Source: CBDFKK01 sp965248815 (GTDB taxonomy: Bacteria; Pseudomonadota; Alphaproteobacteria; SMXP01). From it: a stretch of DNA of 64,000 nucleotides. Positions 17,561 through 27,137 of this stretch are shown piece by piece. Where the stretch lies: contig CBDFKK010000008.1 of assembly GCA_965248815.1 (NCBI GenBank), positions 2,418,001 through 2,482,000 on the forward strand, written 5' to 3'. A model generated the notes under the pieces. That model had not been told where the DNA came from, ran no database searches, and worked only from the letters and a program-made list of their open reading frames with translations. Every line of letters starts with the position of its first letter. Position 1 is the first letter of the stretch. The translations under genes were made by a program, and so were the position numbers.

Positions 17561-18575
17561 GAGGCGCGCGCTGCGAATCCGGAATCATCAGATTCTCTTC
17601 TTCGTAATATTTTTGGGCACCGGGATGGAGCGGTGCGGGCAGCCCCACGAGCGCCTGCTCAAGAGACATGGCTGACGTCGCTTTGTGAATAGCGCGTAGG
17701 TAGGGCAAGTTTTCGTAAATCGACTTTGTAATGCGATATACAGTTTCGCGGTCGACGGTGGCATGCACAGCTAAGAAATTGGGATGTGAGATTGTCGCAA
17801 CCTCAGTGTTTTGACCGGGATAAGTGTTAGCAGGAATGACAGACCGAGACCAAAGCGCGAAGGCGCTATTGAGTTTTGTTAAGTCCTGTTCTCCGAAACT
17901 CAACAGCACTAAGCCGTCAGGGTTTGCTGACAGCGCTCGTGTTACCGCGCTGACGGGAAGACCGGCCGGCGTGCTCATGCCGGAAATGGTGCCGTTTTGA
18001 AGGGCGTCGGCACTCGGCCCGTAACCCTGATAAACCGGAGAGAAGTTTTCCACAGCGTTGAGTCCGAGCGCCTGCAAAATGAAACTCGTCGATCCTTCGG
18101 CACCTGAATTGCGATTGCCGACCGAAAATTTACGGCCCTGCAGTAGCCCTATGTCTTTGATCGTCTGCGTCTGGGCGAGTTCCTTTTCCAATACAAAGTG
18201 CTCGACGTTCTCCCAAAGAGCAGTGATGGAGCGCAAATGAGTTTGCGGCCCGTCTCTCTCGAGGCGGCCTGTTCCGCTCCAGGCCCAGGCGCCGTAAAGA
18301 CCCTGCAGCAACGCAAACTGTGCTTCGCCTTCTCTCAAGAGCTTTAGATTTTCCGCTGAACCGGCGGAACTGATCGCTGACAGCGAAATGCCGGTTTTGG
18401 GCTCGAGCTGAAGCTTGGTCAGCGTACTCAGGGCCACTCCGACAGGATAATAGGTTCCGGCGGTTGTCGCGGTGGTGAGTATATAGGACTTAGACTCCTG
18501 GGCGGCAGAGGCGCTAGCAGCCAGGGCGGCAAAAGCCCCACAACACAGCGGTCTAAGCCAGGATCGGACAGTCAT
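17553..18575 (-). CDS. TAXI family TRAP transporter substrate-binding protein
   Basis: Periplasmic solute receptor of 340 residues for the fused permease downstream. A signal peptide (about 1-25, ending ASASAAQ) is followed by the TAXI hallmark near residue 35 (TTATTAGTYYPVG). Later features are the AGSAENLKLLREGEAQFAL segment and VGNRNSGAEGSTSFILQALG. First gene of a two-gene operon. The substrate cannot be deduced. Confidence 0.92.
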   Translation of the reverse strand: MTVRSWLRPLCCGAFAALAASASAAQESKSYILTTATTAGTYYPVGVALSTLTKLQLEPKTGISLSAISSAGSAENLKLLREGEAQFALLQGLYGAWAWSGTGRLERDGPQTHLRSITALWENVEHFVLEKELAQTQTIKDIGLLQGRKFSVGNRNSGAEGSTSFILQALGLNAVENFSPVYQGYGPSADALQNGTISGMSTPAGLPVSAVTRALSANPDGLVLLSFGEQDLTKLNSAFALWSRSVIPANTYPGQNTEVATISHPNFLAVHATVDRETVYRITKSIYENLPYLRAIHKATSAMSLEQALVGLPAPLHPGAQKYYEEENLMIPDSQRAPRE

Positions 18576-18809
18576 GACGATGGACGCCTTTCCTTGGGCA
18601 CAATTGCGCCGTCAGGACAATCTGACGAGGCGGTTGTTCACCAAGTGGTGCAAAGCTTGCTGTTTAGGTCGCCGATCTGGCTTCCAATCTTTCTTGTCGC
18701 TACGGTGCCGCTCCATTAAAACCATTTGGGTGGGGTCCGATCAACTCGGGGCTGGCGAAAAGCTAAGTCCGGATGGTCCCCGAGTTTGGATGACAGGGAA
18801 GGTGACAAG
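18576..18809. other. divergent intergenic region
   Basis: About 230 nt between the TAXI operon and the exported methyltransferase. A short plus-strand open frame (18574-18822) has no family resemblance and overlaps the next gene; it is not taken as a gene. The final AGGGAAGGTGACAAG serves as ribosome-binding site for the gene at 18810. Confidence 0.5.
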
Positions 18810-19712
18810 ATGGTCAGCATAAGAAAATCAATGATAGTCGCGATTGCACTGATCGCGGCGGCTTTATTTTGGGTAGTTCAGACGGGGAACACGGTTGCGG
18901 GATCCCGCGCGCCTGATGCGGCTGAGAGTATTTCTGAAGCAGACGCGGCACTGCTTGCCGAAGTTTTGGCGGGCGATCATCGCAGCGACGAAGAAAGAGC
19001 ACGTGACGATTGGCGCCATCCTGCTGAGACACTTGCTTTCTTCGGTGTTGCTAGCAATATGACCGTTGTCGAAATCGCTCCCAGTGGTGGCTGGTACTCC
19101 AAAGTTTTGGCGCCTTACCTTAATCGCGGTGGCGGCACATTTTATGCGGCGCACTTCGACGCATCGAGCGGACCCGATTTTTTTAAGAACGCAGTTACGC
19201 GATTTGAAGAAACGTTTACCGACAAAGAACTCTATGGCGACTATATCCTCACAGCCCACGGTGCCGATGTCGAACAAATGGCTCCCGACGGAAGCGCGGA
19301 TGTGGTTTTGACGTTCCGAAATGTCCACAATTGGATGCCCGCCGGATCTGCCGATAAGATTATTGCGGATGCATATAAGGCCCTCAAGCCGGGAGGCATT
19401 TTTGGCGTTTTGGATCACCGTGCCGACGATTCGGAGCCTCAGGATCCGAAAGCCGTCAGCGGCCGCCTGCGTGAAGATTATGCGATTGAATTGATAGAGG
19501 CGTCGGGCTTTGAATTTGTCGCCACATCAGAGGTCAATAACAATTCCAAGGACACGCGCGATCAGCCATTTGGCGTTTGGACTCTGCCCCCGACGTTGCG
19601 GAGCTCGGCGACTAGAGGCGGGGAGCCTGCAGCGGATTACGACAGCGCGCCCTACGAAGCAGTCGGCGAAAGCGACCGGTTTACGCTCAAATTCAGGAAA
19701 CCGGCCGAATAG
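18810..19712 (+). CDS. exported class I SAM-dependent methyltransferase-like protein
   Basis: Protein of 300 residues with an N-terminal signal peptide or anchor (MVSIRKSMIVAIALIAAALF, processing near AGSRA) followed by a methyltransferase fold. SAM-binding region: MTVVEIAPSGGWYSKVLAPYL (GxG region at about 95-115), an acidic residue in YAAHFDASSG, and LTFRNVHNW as motif IV. It resembles the predicted exported methyltransferases of COG4798. Start ATG 18810 has a good AGGGAAGG site. The oddity is export of an enzyme whose cofactor is cytoplasmic; it may be membrane-tethered or use another ligand. Confidence 0.8.
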   Translation: MVSIRKSMIVAIALIAAALFWVVQTGNTVAGSRAPDAAESISEADAALLAEVLAGDHRSDEERARDDWRHPAETLAFFGVASNMTVVEIAPSGGWYSKVLAPYLNRGGGTFYAAHFDASSGPDFFKNAVTRFEETFTDKELYGDYILTAHGADVEQMAPDGSADVVLTFRNVHNWMPAGSADKIIADAYKALKPGGIFGVLDHRADDSEPQDPKAVSGRLREDYAIELIEASGFEFVATSEVNNNSKDTRDQPFGVWTLPPTLRSSATRGGEPAADYDSAPYEAVGESDRFTLKFRKPAE

Positions 19713-19738
19713 CGCCTGTAATAAACTAAAGTTTTTGA

Positions 19739-19764
19739 ACGGCGGTGCCCTGGGGCGCCGCCGT
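19739..19764 (+). terminator. rho-independent terminator
   Basis: An 11-bp GC-rich stem (ACGGCGGTGCC with GGCGCCGCCGT, one G-U pair) closes a short loop and runs into TTTTCT, 27 nt after the methyltransferase stop. Good canonical terminator. Confidence 0.8.
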
Positions 19765-19948
19765 TTTCTATTGAATATGCGTTAAAGCTGCCGCGCCTGG
19801 TTATGATCCCTTTAAACCTTCCTGCCCTAAACTACATATGGAGCAAATGGGTCGCGTCGTCCTCGGAGCGGCCTGGTCACAATTTGGTCGCGATGGGCTG
19901 GTAAATTTACAGTCAGACATGCGGCAAACCGTTTAGTGACTTTTGGAA

Positions 19949-21439
19949 ATGAACGTCTCGCTTGAGCCGGTGGAAAAGACTGAGACCAGCGCCGGTCCAG
20001 TACTAACCCGCGATTTGAATAAGCTGTTTGGACGGGGCCGCCAGGCCATTAAACGTGAGTGGCGCGATTGGACCCGCGGCCGCAAAGGTACGATTGCGGG
20101 CGAGTTGGACCCTGATCTGGCTGAAGACGATTTGAACCTCGTCCGGCGCCAAATCGATGCTTGCTTGGAGGCTAAGGGCGGCAAAGTGTCGGCCCGGGCA
20201 ACCGCGGCTGATTTGGGGCGGGCATATTTGGATCTTACGTCCAAAGGCAAAGCGCGCTTTTTTGAGTAGCTAGCGCGCGAATACAATATTGACCGACGCG
20301 CCTTGCGTTCAGCGGCCCGAAGTCTGCTCGAGTCTTACACCGAGCAAGACCAAAAGCACGCGGAACAAAAATTACGCTTGCGTTTGACGTCGCCGCGTAT
20401 TCGGCTCTTAAAACAGTTCAATAGTCTAGAAGAAGGCGTAAAATTTCTGGTCGACATGCGCGCCGACCTCATTCATGCCAAAGCCACGGACTTCAAGAGC
20501 GATCCCGATATCGCCGTACTCGACGATGAGCTCAAGGGTCTGTTGTCGTCGTGGTTCGACGTCGGGTTTTTAGAGCTCAAACGTATGACATGGGACGAAT
20601 CGGCGTCAGTATTGGAAAAGCTGGTTGAATATGAAGCGGTCCACGAAATCACGTCTTGGGATGACTTGAAGAACCGGCTCGATTCAGATCGCCGCTGCTA
20701 CGCGTTTTTCCATCCGAACATGCCCAACGAGCCCCTCATCTTTGTAGAAGTGGCGCTGGTCAACGGCATGGCAGATAACGTTCAGACGCTCTTGGACGAG
20801 CGTGAAATAGTGAGCGATCCGGAACAGGCCGACACGGCTATTTTCTATTCCATTTCCAATGCGCAGGCCGGATTGGCGGGCGTCAGTTTCGGCGACTTTT
20901 TGATCAAAAGAGTTGTCGCGGAATTGTCGCGGGAATTTCCCAATCTCAAGACCTTTGCAACCTTGTCGCCCATTCCTGGTTTTCGGCGCTGGCTCAAGCG
21001 CAAGGTGAGCGGTTCAACGCCGTTGCTGGATGCGCAGGAAGCGCAGGCCATCGCCTCTGTGAACGGCAGCGGCGAACCGGGCGCTTATCTACTTAGCCAT
21101 TTTGATGGTGGCGCATGGATTGAGCGACAGGATGTAGCGGAGAGCGTCAGGCCAATTCTCGTGCGTCTTGGCGCCACCTATCTGATGAGCCAAAGAGAGG
21201 CGAAGGATGGGGTTGCCCGTGCCATTGATGCGGTCGCACACTTTCACTTAAGCAACGGCGCGCAAATTGAGCGCGTCAATTGGTTGGCAGACCGATCTAC
21301 AAATGGCCTCGCCCAATCAGCGGGGCTTATGGTGAATTACCTTTATCGCTTGCCAGATATTGAACGACATCACGAAGCTTACCGCTTGTGTGGAACGATC
21401 AACGCCACCAACCATATACGCACACTGAGCCGTTTGTAG
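19949..21439 (+). pseudogene. malonyl-CoA decarboxylase interrupted by an in-frame amber codon
   Basis: From ATG 19949 to 21439 one frame encodes a malonyl-CoA decarboxylase of about 495 positions, which would turn malonyl-CoA into acetyl-CoA and CO2. TAG at 20267-20269 interrupts it after residue 106, within the N-terminal helical domain; there is no frameshift and homology continues at once (LAREYNIDRRAL). The C-terminal catalytic domain is complete: FVDMRADL-type motif, FFHPNMPNEPLIFVEVAL, SISNAQAGLAGVSFGDFLIK, and FATLSPIPGFRRWL. Restart at 20303 could yield the catalytic domain alone. Convergent with an acyl-CoA carboxylase subunit. Recent pseudogene, sequence error, or less likely suppressed amber. 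Confidence 0.85.
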
Positions 21440-21451
21440 AGACGCGCTCTT

Positions 21452-23002
21452 TTATGGCCTCATGGTCACGGAGTATGGGGTCAGTTGGCGTTCAAGCGTC
21501 GGCCATACCCATTCAATCCAGTCGCATAGACGCGCGCGGGTTTCCCGCGGATCAATTAATTCGTGGACCGAAAAATTCTCTGCGCGCGGGCCAGGCGATT
21601 GCGAGTCGGCCAATTTGTCTTCCAGTTCACGGCGCAGGGCGTCAGGATCGTCCGCTTGTGCGATTTCGCGACCGAACGCAACGGCAACGCCACCTTCGAC
21701 CGGTAAGGCACCCATTTCAGCTGACGGCCAGGCCAAGACTAGACCTCGGGGCCCGAAGTGGGCCGCACCTGCGACGCCGAAAACTTTCTTGACCACAATG
21801 CTGACCCAAGGCACGCGCGATTGCACTACAGACGCAATCGCCGCCACGCCGTGCCGGATCGTTGCCGTTTTTTCGGCGTCCGGCCCGATCATAAATCCCG
21901 GCTCGTCCACAAAACTGACGATCGGCAAATGGAAGGTGTTGCACATGTCAACAAAACGACGAACTTTTTGGGCGCCTTCGGCAGTCATCGCGCCCGCGTA
22001 AATATAGCAGTCGTTGGTGAGCACGCCGACGGGATAACCGTTTACCCGCGCGAGTCCCGTGATTTGGCCGGGCCCAAAGCCCCTTGTCATTTCAAAGAAA
22101 CTTCCTTCGTCTACGCATAGAGCAATGATACGTCGCATGTCGAAGGGCTTGCGCCGGTCCTTTGGGACGACGTCGAGCAACTCGTCGAGGGGCCTGTCTG
22201 GCGGGTCGGTGGGTATCACATGTGGCGGGCATTCCCATACGTGAGACGGAAGATAACTTAAGGCGCGTCGGATCTGTGCGAAGGCATCTTGTTCGTCCTC
22301 AGCAACATTGTCGACGACGCCACTTTTGGAATGCACGTCAACACCGCCCAGGTCTTCTTTTGTCAATTTCTTTCCGAGCGCGCGTTCCACGACTGCTGGA
22401 CCTGCGACCAGGACTTGCGCTCTCTTTGACATGACGGAGAAATGAGACGCGGCAAGGCGGGCGGCAGGCAGCCCAGCAACGGGGCCGAGCGCTGCCGTCA
22501 CCACCGGCACTTTGCCCAAGAGCTCGACAATGGAGGAAAAGCGAGGGACAGCGTACACCGGATCGCCAGTGCTGCGGCCCTTTCCAGATGGTCCCGCGAC
22601 GCTTCCGCCGGCACCCTCATGGAGGCGAATGAGGGGGACTTGAGTGTCGAGCGCCAATTGTTCCGCATAGATGCTTTTGCGCAGGCCCGCTTCATTGGGG
22701 GATCCGCCGCCAAGCGTAAAATCCTCGCCGCCTACAGCAACGCGGCGACCGTCGATTTTAGCCAAGCCAAGAACGAAGTTGGCCGGTGAAAAACTTGTGA
22801 GAGCGCCGGTCTCGTCATAGTTTGAGTGTCCTGCACCGGCACCGAATTCACGAAATGATTGATCATCGGCCAATTGATCAATCCGCTCACGGATGGTCAG
22901 GCGTCCCTTATCGTGGTGCCTCTCAACGGCGTCCGCGCCGCCTTGGTCTGCCGCCTGACGTCGACGTTTGCTGATGTCGTTTGCTTCTTTTTTCCAGCTC
23001 AT
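21452..23002 (-). CDS. acyl-CoA carboxylase carboxyltransferase (beta) subunit
   Basis: Biotin-dependent carboxyltransferase of 516 residues from ATG 23002 (MSWKKEAND), with an open extension to 23092 judged non-coding. It has two crotonase-like halves: the first with KGRLTIRERI and RLHEGAGGSVAG, the second with GFGPGQITGLARVNGYPVGV, FVDEPGFMIG and PRGLVLAWPSAEMGALP. It resembles propionyl-/methylcrotonyl-type acyl-CoA carboxylase subunits. The biotin carboxylase/carrier subunit is not adjacent. The neighbouring malonyl-CoA decarboxylase suggests a shared malonyl/propionyl-CoA role. Confidence 0.87.
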   Translation of the reverse strand: MSWKKEANDISKRRRQAADQGGADAVERHHDKGRLTIRERIDQLADDQSFREFGAGAGHSNYDETGALTSFSPANFVLGLAKIDGRRVAVGGEDFTLGGGSPNEAGLRKSIYAEQLALDTQVPLIRLHEGAGGSVAGPSGKGRSTGDPVYAVPRFSSIVELLGKVPVVTAALGPVAGLPAARLAASHFSVMSKRAQVLVAGPAVVERALGKKLTKEDLGGVDVHSKSGVVDNVAEDEQDAFAQIRRALSYLPSHVWECPPHVIPTDPPDRPLDELLDVVPKDRRKPFDMRRIIALCVDEGSFFEMTRGFGPGQITGLARVNGYPVGVLTNDCYIYAGAMTAEGAQKVRRFVDMCNTFHLPIVSFVDEPGFMIGPDAEKTATIRHGVAAIASVVQSRVPWVSIVVKKVFGVAGAAHFGPRGLVLAWPSAEMGALPVEGGVAVAFGREIAQADDPDALRRELEDKLADSQSPGPRAENFSVHELIDPRETRARLCDWIEWVWPTLERQLTPYSVTMRP

Positions 23003-23210
23003 GCGGATCGGCCTATGATTGTTGCAAGTCGATTGTAACAGCCGGTGCCATCCGGGGAAGTTGTTTGAACAGGGATTGGCTGAACTTATCAAGATGTCGG
23101 ATCGGCTCTTGTTTTTGGTTCATCGGGCTGGTCATATAGGCCTCAATTGTGCATTCGTTAACGAGTTGGCGGAATATTAGGTCTAACGAATCGAATTTGG
23201 AGGGTGAACG

Positions 23211-23528
23211 ATGAGCGCCGAACTTACGGAATTGACCAACAGCCTGAGCAATGCTCTATCGGGCGAATCGGCCCTAGGGAGTACCGTAAAGTTCGTCCTT
23301 GATGGTGCCGGTACGATTTATGTCGACGGCTCGGGCGATACCAATGCCGTCAGCAACGACGACGGCGATGCAGATTGCACGATCGCCATGACGTTGGAAG
23401 ATTTTCAAAGTATTGCCGCCGGCACACTTGATGCCACGTCAGCCTACATGCAGGGCAAGCTCAAAGTCGAAGGAGACATGGGTATTGCCATGAAATTGCA
23501 GCCATTGCTCAGTAGTCTCGCCGGTTAG
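23211..23528 (+). CDS. SCP2 sterol-binding domain protein
   Basis: Single-domain protein of 105 residues of the sterol carrier protein 2 fold, which binds fatty acyl chains or other lipids. Seen: GSTVKFVLDGAGTIYVDG, DADCTIAMTLEDFQSIAAGTLD and AYMQGKLKVEGDMGIAMKLQ, the standard C-terminal signature. Excellent GGAGGGTG ribosome-binding site before the ATG. Next to lipid and acyl-CoA genes; a lipid-transfer role is likely but the ligand is unknown. Confidence 0.92.
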   Translation: MSAELTELTNSLSNALSGESALGSTVKFVLDGAGTIYVDGSGDTNAVSNDDGDADCTIAMTLEDFQSIAAGTLDATSAYMQGKLKVEGDMGIAMKLQPLLSSLAG

Positions 23529-23568
23529 CTCTGCGGTCGGCGGACATCCTCCAAATCTGTCTAAGGCC

Positions 23569-24537
23569 GTGGACTCTCTTCATCACACTGCTGATCCGAT
23601 CGTCATCGAAGGCAATCCCTTGCCGCAAGGCGGATCGTTCAATTGGTTGGAGCGTCCCGGCAATATTCGCCTCCGCTTTGCACTATGGCCTGCATTGAAT
23701 CCCACAAGCGACAAGGGCACAGTTGTCATTGTTCCGGGCCGGATCGAATTCATAGAAAAATACTTTGAAACCATCGGTGAATTGAGACAGCGCGGCTTTG
23801 CTGTTGCGACGCTTGATTTGCGGGGTCAAGGACTTTCAAGCCGTGAGCTCGGCAATCGGCTCAAAGGTCATGTTCAGGATTTTAAATCTTATATCGATGA
23901 CGTTCATGTCTTTGTTACAGAAGTCGTATTGCCCAGCATGCCTGTGCCGTTGACGCTTCTAGGCCATTCAATGGGGGGAAATATCTCTCTCCGCTATCTC
24001 CATGATCATCCGGAAATATTCAAGTGCGCAGTGTTAAGCGCGCCCATGACTGGCATCAAGCTTCCGCTCTTGGCGCCGTTTGTTGCCTCCTGGTTGGCGC
24101 GTATTGCGGTCGGCGTTGGCGCTGGAGCAATTGTGCCGATTACTACGCAGTGGGAGCCGCTCAAAGCCGCGTTCGACCAAAACCTGGTCACCCGCGATAA
24201 GGATAGATTTGCACGCTACTTAAATATTTTACGCGCTGAGCCCTTGCTTGCACTTGGGCCGCCGACCTTCGGATGGGTCAACGCCGCCTATGAATCAATG
24301 GCTAAGTTTGCGTCGCCTCTTTATGTCGAGAAGATAACGACACCTGTGCTCATTGTGAGTGCCGGCAATGATCGTCTAATTGACAGCGCGACTCACCGCA
24401 CCCTCGCCCCCTTATTGCCGGCGGGCGAGCTTGCGGAAATTCCGGATTGCGAGCATGAAATCCTGATGGAGCGCGAAGAAATGCGCGCTGTGTTTTGGAA
24501 CGCCTTCAATCAATTTGTCGCGCGCAGCGATTCCTAG
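23569..24537 (+). CDS. alpha/beta hydrolase, lysophospholipase/monoacylglycerol lipase type
   Basis: Serine hydrolase of 322 residues. The nucleophile elbow is GHSMGG (LTLLGHSMGGNISLRYL, about residue 128); the acid and histidine are likely in VSAGNDRLID and IPDCEHEIL. The lid region resembles PldB-type lysophospholipases. Start is taken as GTG 23569, 40 nt after the SCP2 gene, so both may form one operon in lipid turnover. Its stop overlaps the convergent hisN stop by 4 nt. Confidence 0.88.
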   Translation: MDSLHHTADPIVIEGNPLPQGGSFNWLERPGNIRLRFALWPALNPTSDKGTVVIVPGRIEFIEKYFETIGELRQRGFAVATLDLRGQGLSSRELGNRLKGHVQDFKSYIDDVHVFVTEVVLPSMPVPLTLLGHSMGGNISLRYLHDHPEIFKCAVLSAPMTGIKLPLLAPFVASWLARIAVGVGAGAIVPITTQWEPLKAAFDQNLVTRDKDRFARYLNILRAEPLLALGPPTFGWVNAAYESMAKFASPLYVEKITTPVLIVSAGNDRLIDSATHRTLAPLLPAGELAEIPDCEHEILMEREEMRAVFWNAFNQFVARSDS

Positions 24538-25406
24538 TGCGACTCAATAACAGTCGGCTTGGCCGCTTGCCCCAGAATGCCAAGCGCTTCAGCGTGAACA
24601 CGGGCATCCCCTGCCGCCACGATCTGGCCCCCGTTGACGGGGAGATTGCCGTTCCAATCGGTGACAAGTCCGCCCGCTGCTTCAATAATCGGAATCAAAG
24701 CCTGGATGTCGTAAGGCGCTAGGCCCGCCTCGATCACTAGATCAATCGTGCCCAGAGCGACCAGACAATAACCGTAGCAATCCATGGAATAGCGCACGAG
24801 TTGGCAGCTCGTTTCGACTTGTCTATAGGCGTCAAGTTCAGCTGCCTCGGAAAACAAGACTGGATCGGTGCAGGTCAAAATCGCATTTGCCAGTCGCCCG
24901 CACGCTCTTGTTTTGAGTTTTTGGGCCCTGCCTGCAATGCGCAATTCCGCTTTCGAAATCTTGCTCAAATGAACGCCGACAAACCGCTCGCCCAGATACG
25001 GTTGATCGACAACACCGATGACAGGACGGTTACCGTCATTCAATGCGATGAGCGTGCCCCACAGGGGCACGCCTGAGATAAAACTGCGCGTGCCGTCGAT
25101 AGGATCGATGACCCAAGTGAGGGGCGAATCCCCTTTCTTGGTGCCGAATTCTTCGCCGACGATGGAATGGTTTGGAAACGCTTTCTCAATGCGTTGACGC
25201 AACACTTGTTCGACGAGGCGATCCGCCTCAGTGACAGGATCGAAGGCGCCGCCGCTGGCCTTGTTATCAACGTTGAGCCCGGCACGAAAGCGCGGACGTA
25301 AGACCTCGCCCGACGCATCAGCTAGAACGTTTGCAAAATCGAAAAGGGGATCAAGGTCGGTAGGGCTTAGGCCTACCGCATCGTTTTTGTCTGAAGATTG
25401 CGTCAT
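24534..25406 (-). CDS. hisN: histidinol-phosphatase of the inositol monophosphatase family
   Basis: Magnesium phosphatase of 290 residues. Motifs: VGEEFGTKKG, WVIDPIDGTRSFISGVPLWGTLIAL (metal-binding DPIDGT with the FISG-P-WGTLI variant usual in HisN) and APYDIQALIPIIEAAGG. The HisN subtype dephosphorylates L-histidinol phosphate in histidine synthesis; the subtype is inferred from that variant and inositol phosphate remains possible. An N-terminal extension of about 20 residues precedes the fold. Confidence 0.82.
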   Translation of the reverse strand: MTQSSDKNDAVGLSPTDLDPLFDFANVLADASGEVLRPRFRAGLNVDNKASGGAFDPVTEADRLVEQVLRQRIEKAFPNHSIVGEEFGTKKGDSPLTWVIDPIDGTRSFISGVPLWGTLIALNDGNRPVIGVVDQPYLGERFVGVHLSKISKAELRIAGRAQKLKTRACGRLANAILTCTDPVLFSEAAELDAYRQVETSCQLVRYSMDCYGYCLVALGTIDLVIEAGLAPYDIQALIPIIEAAGGLVTDWNGNLPVNGGQIVAAGDARVHAEALGILGQAAKPTVIESH

Positions 25407-25468
25407 TAGACTCCGATCGCACGCGCGGCGTGGAGTCTGACATAGTATTCATATTATTCAACAGGCAG

Positions 25469-25843
25469 CTAATTTGCGGAGTTGTTGAGAGCTTTTGCAA
25501 GTTCCAACAGACGGCGCCGGGGTGACTTGGCCAAGCCGTAATAGGCGCGCACCAAGTCTATTGTCTCTTTGTCATGCATAATGTCGGCATCGAGCGATGA
25601 AACATGGCTGCCGTTTTGGGGCGAAATAATGAGGCCTTCGAAGAAATAAGAAACGGGAACCTGCAATGCGCAGCTGAGATCCCACAGCCGGCTGGCGCTC
25701 ACGCGATTGGCTCCGCTTTCATACTTTTGAATTTGCTGAAATCGTATGCCGACAGTGCGCGCCAACTCTTGTTGGGTCATTCCTAACAACTTGCGTCGGT
25801 GTCGGACACGTATGCCCACATGATTGTCGACCGGGTGTGTCAT
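25469..25843 (-). CDS. XRE-family helix-turn-helix transcriptional regulator
   Basis: DNA-binding regulator of about 124 residues from ATG 25843; the frame is open to 26005 but the extra part is basic and low in coding character. The HTH lies at about 10-65: GIRVRHRRKLLGMTQQELARTVGIRFQQIQKYESGANRVSA, split by a conserved turn, followed by ALQVPVSYFFEGL. This form is common in alphaproteobacteria. The C-terminal part with LVRAYYGLAKSPRRRLLELAKAL resembles others of this group. Targets unknown. Confidence 0.87.
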   Translation of the reverse strand: MTHPVDNHVGIRVRHRRKLLGMTQQELARTVGIRFQQIQKYESGANRVSASRLWDLSCALQVPVSYFFEGLIISPQNGSHVSSLDADIMHDKETIDLVRAYYGLAKSPRRRLLELAKALNNSAN

Positions 25844-26020
25844 TCTTGGCCATTCTTCCCTATGGCGTCGTGTCTTCCATACACGAGCCTTCTTCCGTGG
25901 AAGTGGGATTTGCAACAACCGTGCCGCGAAGACTAAACGGGCGCACGCCCTATGTGGGAAAGATACGGTTAATGAAGTTGGCCTTGAATGGCTCAACGCG
26001 GACATGGGAACGTCTTGACG

Positions 26021-27106
26021 TTACGTATCGGTTTCTGTGTGAGCATTGGAATGGCTCCTCAATACCGGCGTGATGTTGGACAAAAATTGGCCGGCGCTGG
26101 CGGGCCAAGAATAGTTAAGTGCGTGCTTGCGGCATGCCTCAGGGTTAATTTCCTTCAACGCACGCTGCGAGGCTAATTCGAGATCTTCATCAAGAATGCC
26201 GACAGGAGCGGTTGCAATAATATCATTGGGGCCTTGAACCGGGTAGGCCGCAACCGGCAAGCCGCTTGCTAGCGCCTCGATAATCACGAGGCCGAACGTA
26301 TCGGTCTTGCTCGGAAAGACAAATACGTCGCTTCCCGCATAGTGCAGCGCCAGTTCTTCGCCGTGCTTAGGTCCGACGAATTTGGCTTGAGGAAACTCAT
26401 TCTGCAACAGGTTGCGCTGTGGACCGTCTCCTACCAGCACTTTTGTGCCATCCAGATTGAGATTCAAAAACGACGTGATGTTCTTTTCCACCGCAATGCG
26501 GCCGACATAGAGCCAAATGGGTCTTTCGTAGGGCAGGCCTGCGGAGCCGTCTCGTGGAAAGAATTGGTCGAGATCGACGCCACGCGACCAGATTTTCAGA
26601 TTTTGAAAGCCGCGTGCCGACATCTCCTCCTTTAGAGACTGAGTCGGGACCATCATCGATGTCGCGGCGCCGTGAAACCAAATTAGAAACTTATAGGTCC
26701 AAGCGAGGGGAATGCGCGTCCGGGCGTGAACGTATTCAGGAAACCGCGTATGAAATGACGTCGTAAAGGCTAAGCCATTCTTGACGCAGTAGCTCCGCGC
26801 CGCCATTCCCAGCGGCCCTTCCGTTGCAATATGAATTGACGTCGGTGAAAAGTCTTCGATGATTTTGGAGGTCTTCTTAAAAGCATTCAGCGAAAGACGG
26901 ATTTCCGGGTAAGTCGGACAGGGAATCGTTCGAAACTGTCCGGGTTCAATCACGCAGACTTGGTGACCCAAGGACTCAAGTTCCCGGCACAACGTTTCCA
27001 GAGTTCTGACAACGCCGTTGACCTGAGGTCGCCACGCATCGGTTGCGATGAGTATACGGAGCTGACGTTTTTTGGCGCTTTGCGCTGCACCATCATGCGC
27101 ATTCAT
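26021..27106 (-). CDS. family 4 glycosyltransferase (MgtA-like mannosyltransferase)
   Basis: GT-B glycosyltransferase of about 361 residues from ATG 27106. N-terminal domain: RILIATDAWRPQVNGVVRTL; C-terminal donor domain: WLYVGRIAVEKNI, VGDGPQRNLL, FVFPSKTDTFGLVIIEALASG with the EX7E motif. The VNGVVRTLE opening is typical of GDP-mannose-dependent alpha-mannosyltransferases acting on glycolipids, so a role in glycolipid synthesis is likely but not proven. The frame extends upstream to 27178 into the neighbouring amidohydrolase gene. Confidence 0.85.
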   Translation of the reverse strand: MNAHDGAAQSAKKRQLRILIATDAWRPQVNGVVRTLETLCRELESLGHQVCVIEPGQFRTIPCPTYPEIRLSLNAFKKTSKIIEDFSPTSIHIATEGPLGMAARSYCVKNGLAFTTSFHTRFPEYVHARTRIPLAWTYKFLIWFHGAATSMMVPTQSLKEEMSARGFQNLKIWSRGVDLDQFFPRDGSAGLPYERPIWLYVGRIAVEKNITSFLNLNLDGTKVLVGDGPQRNLLQNEFPQAKFVGPKHGEELALHYAGSDVFVFPSKTDTFGLVIIEALASGLPVAAYPVQGPNDIIATAPVGILDEDLELASQRALKEINPEACRKHALNYSWPASAGQFLSNITPVLRSHSNAHTETDT

Positions 27107-27137
27107 TTCCGCGGCCGCCTTGCGCCGATAGCCGCAC

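Noticed and set aside
18574..18822. 82-codon plus-strand open frame
   Set aside because: Overlaps the start of the exported methyltransferase and has no protein character.
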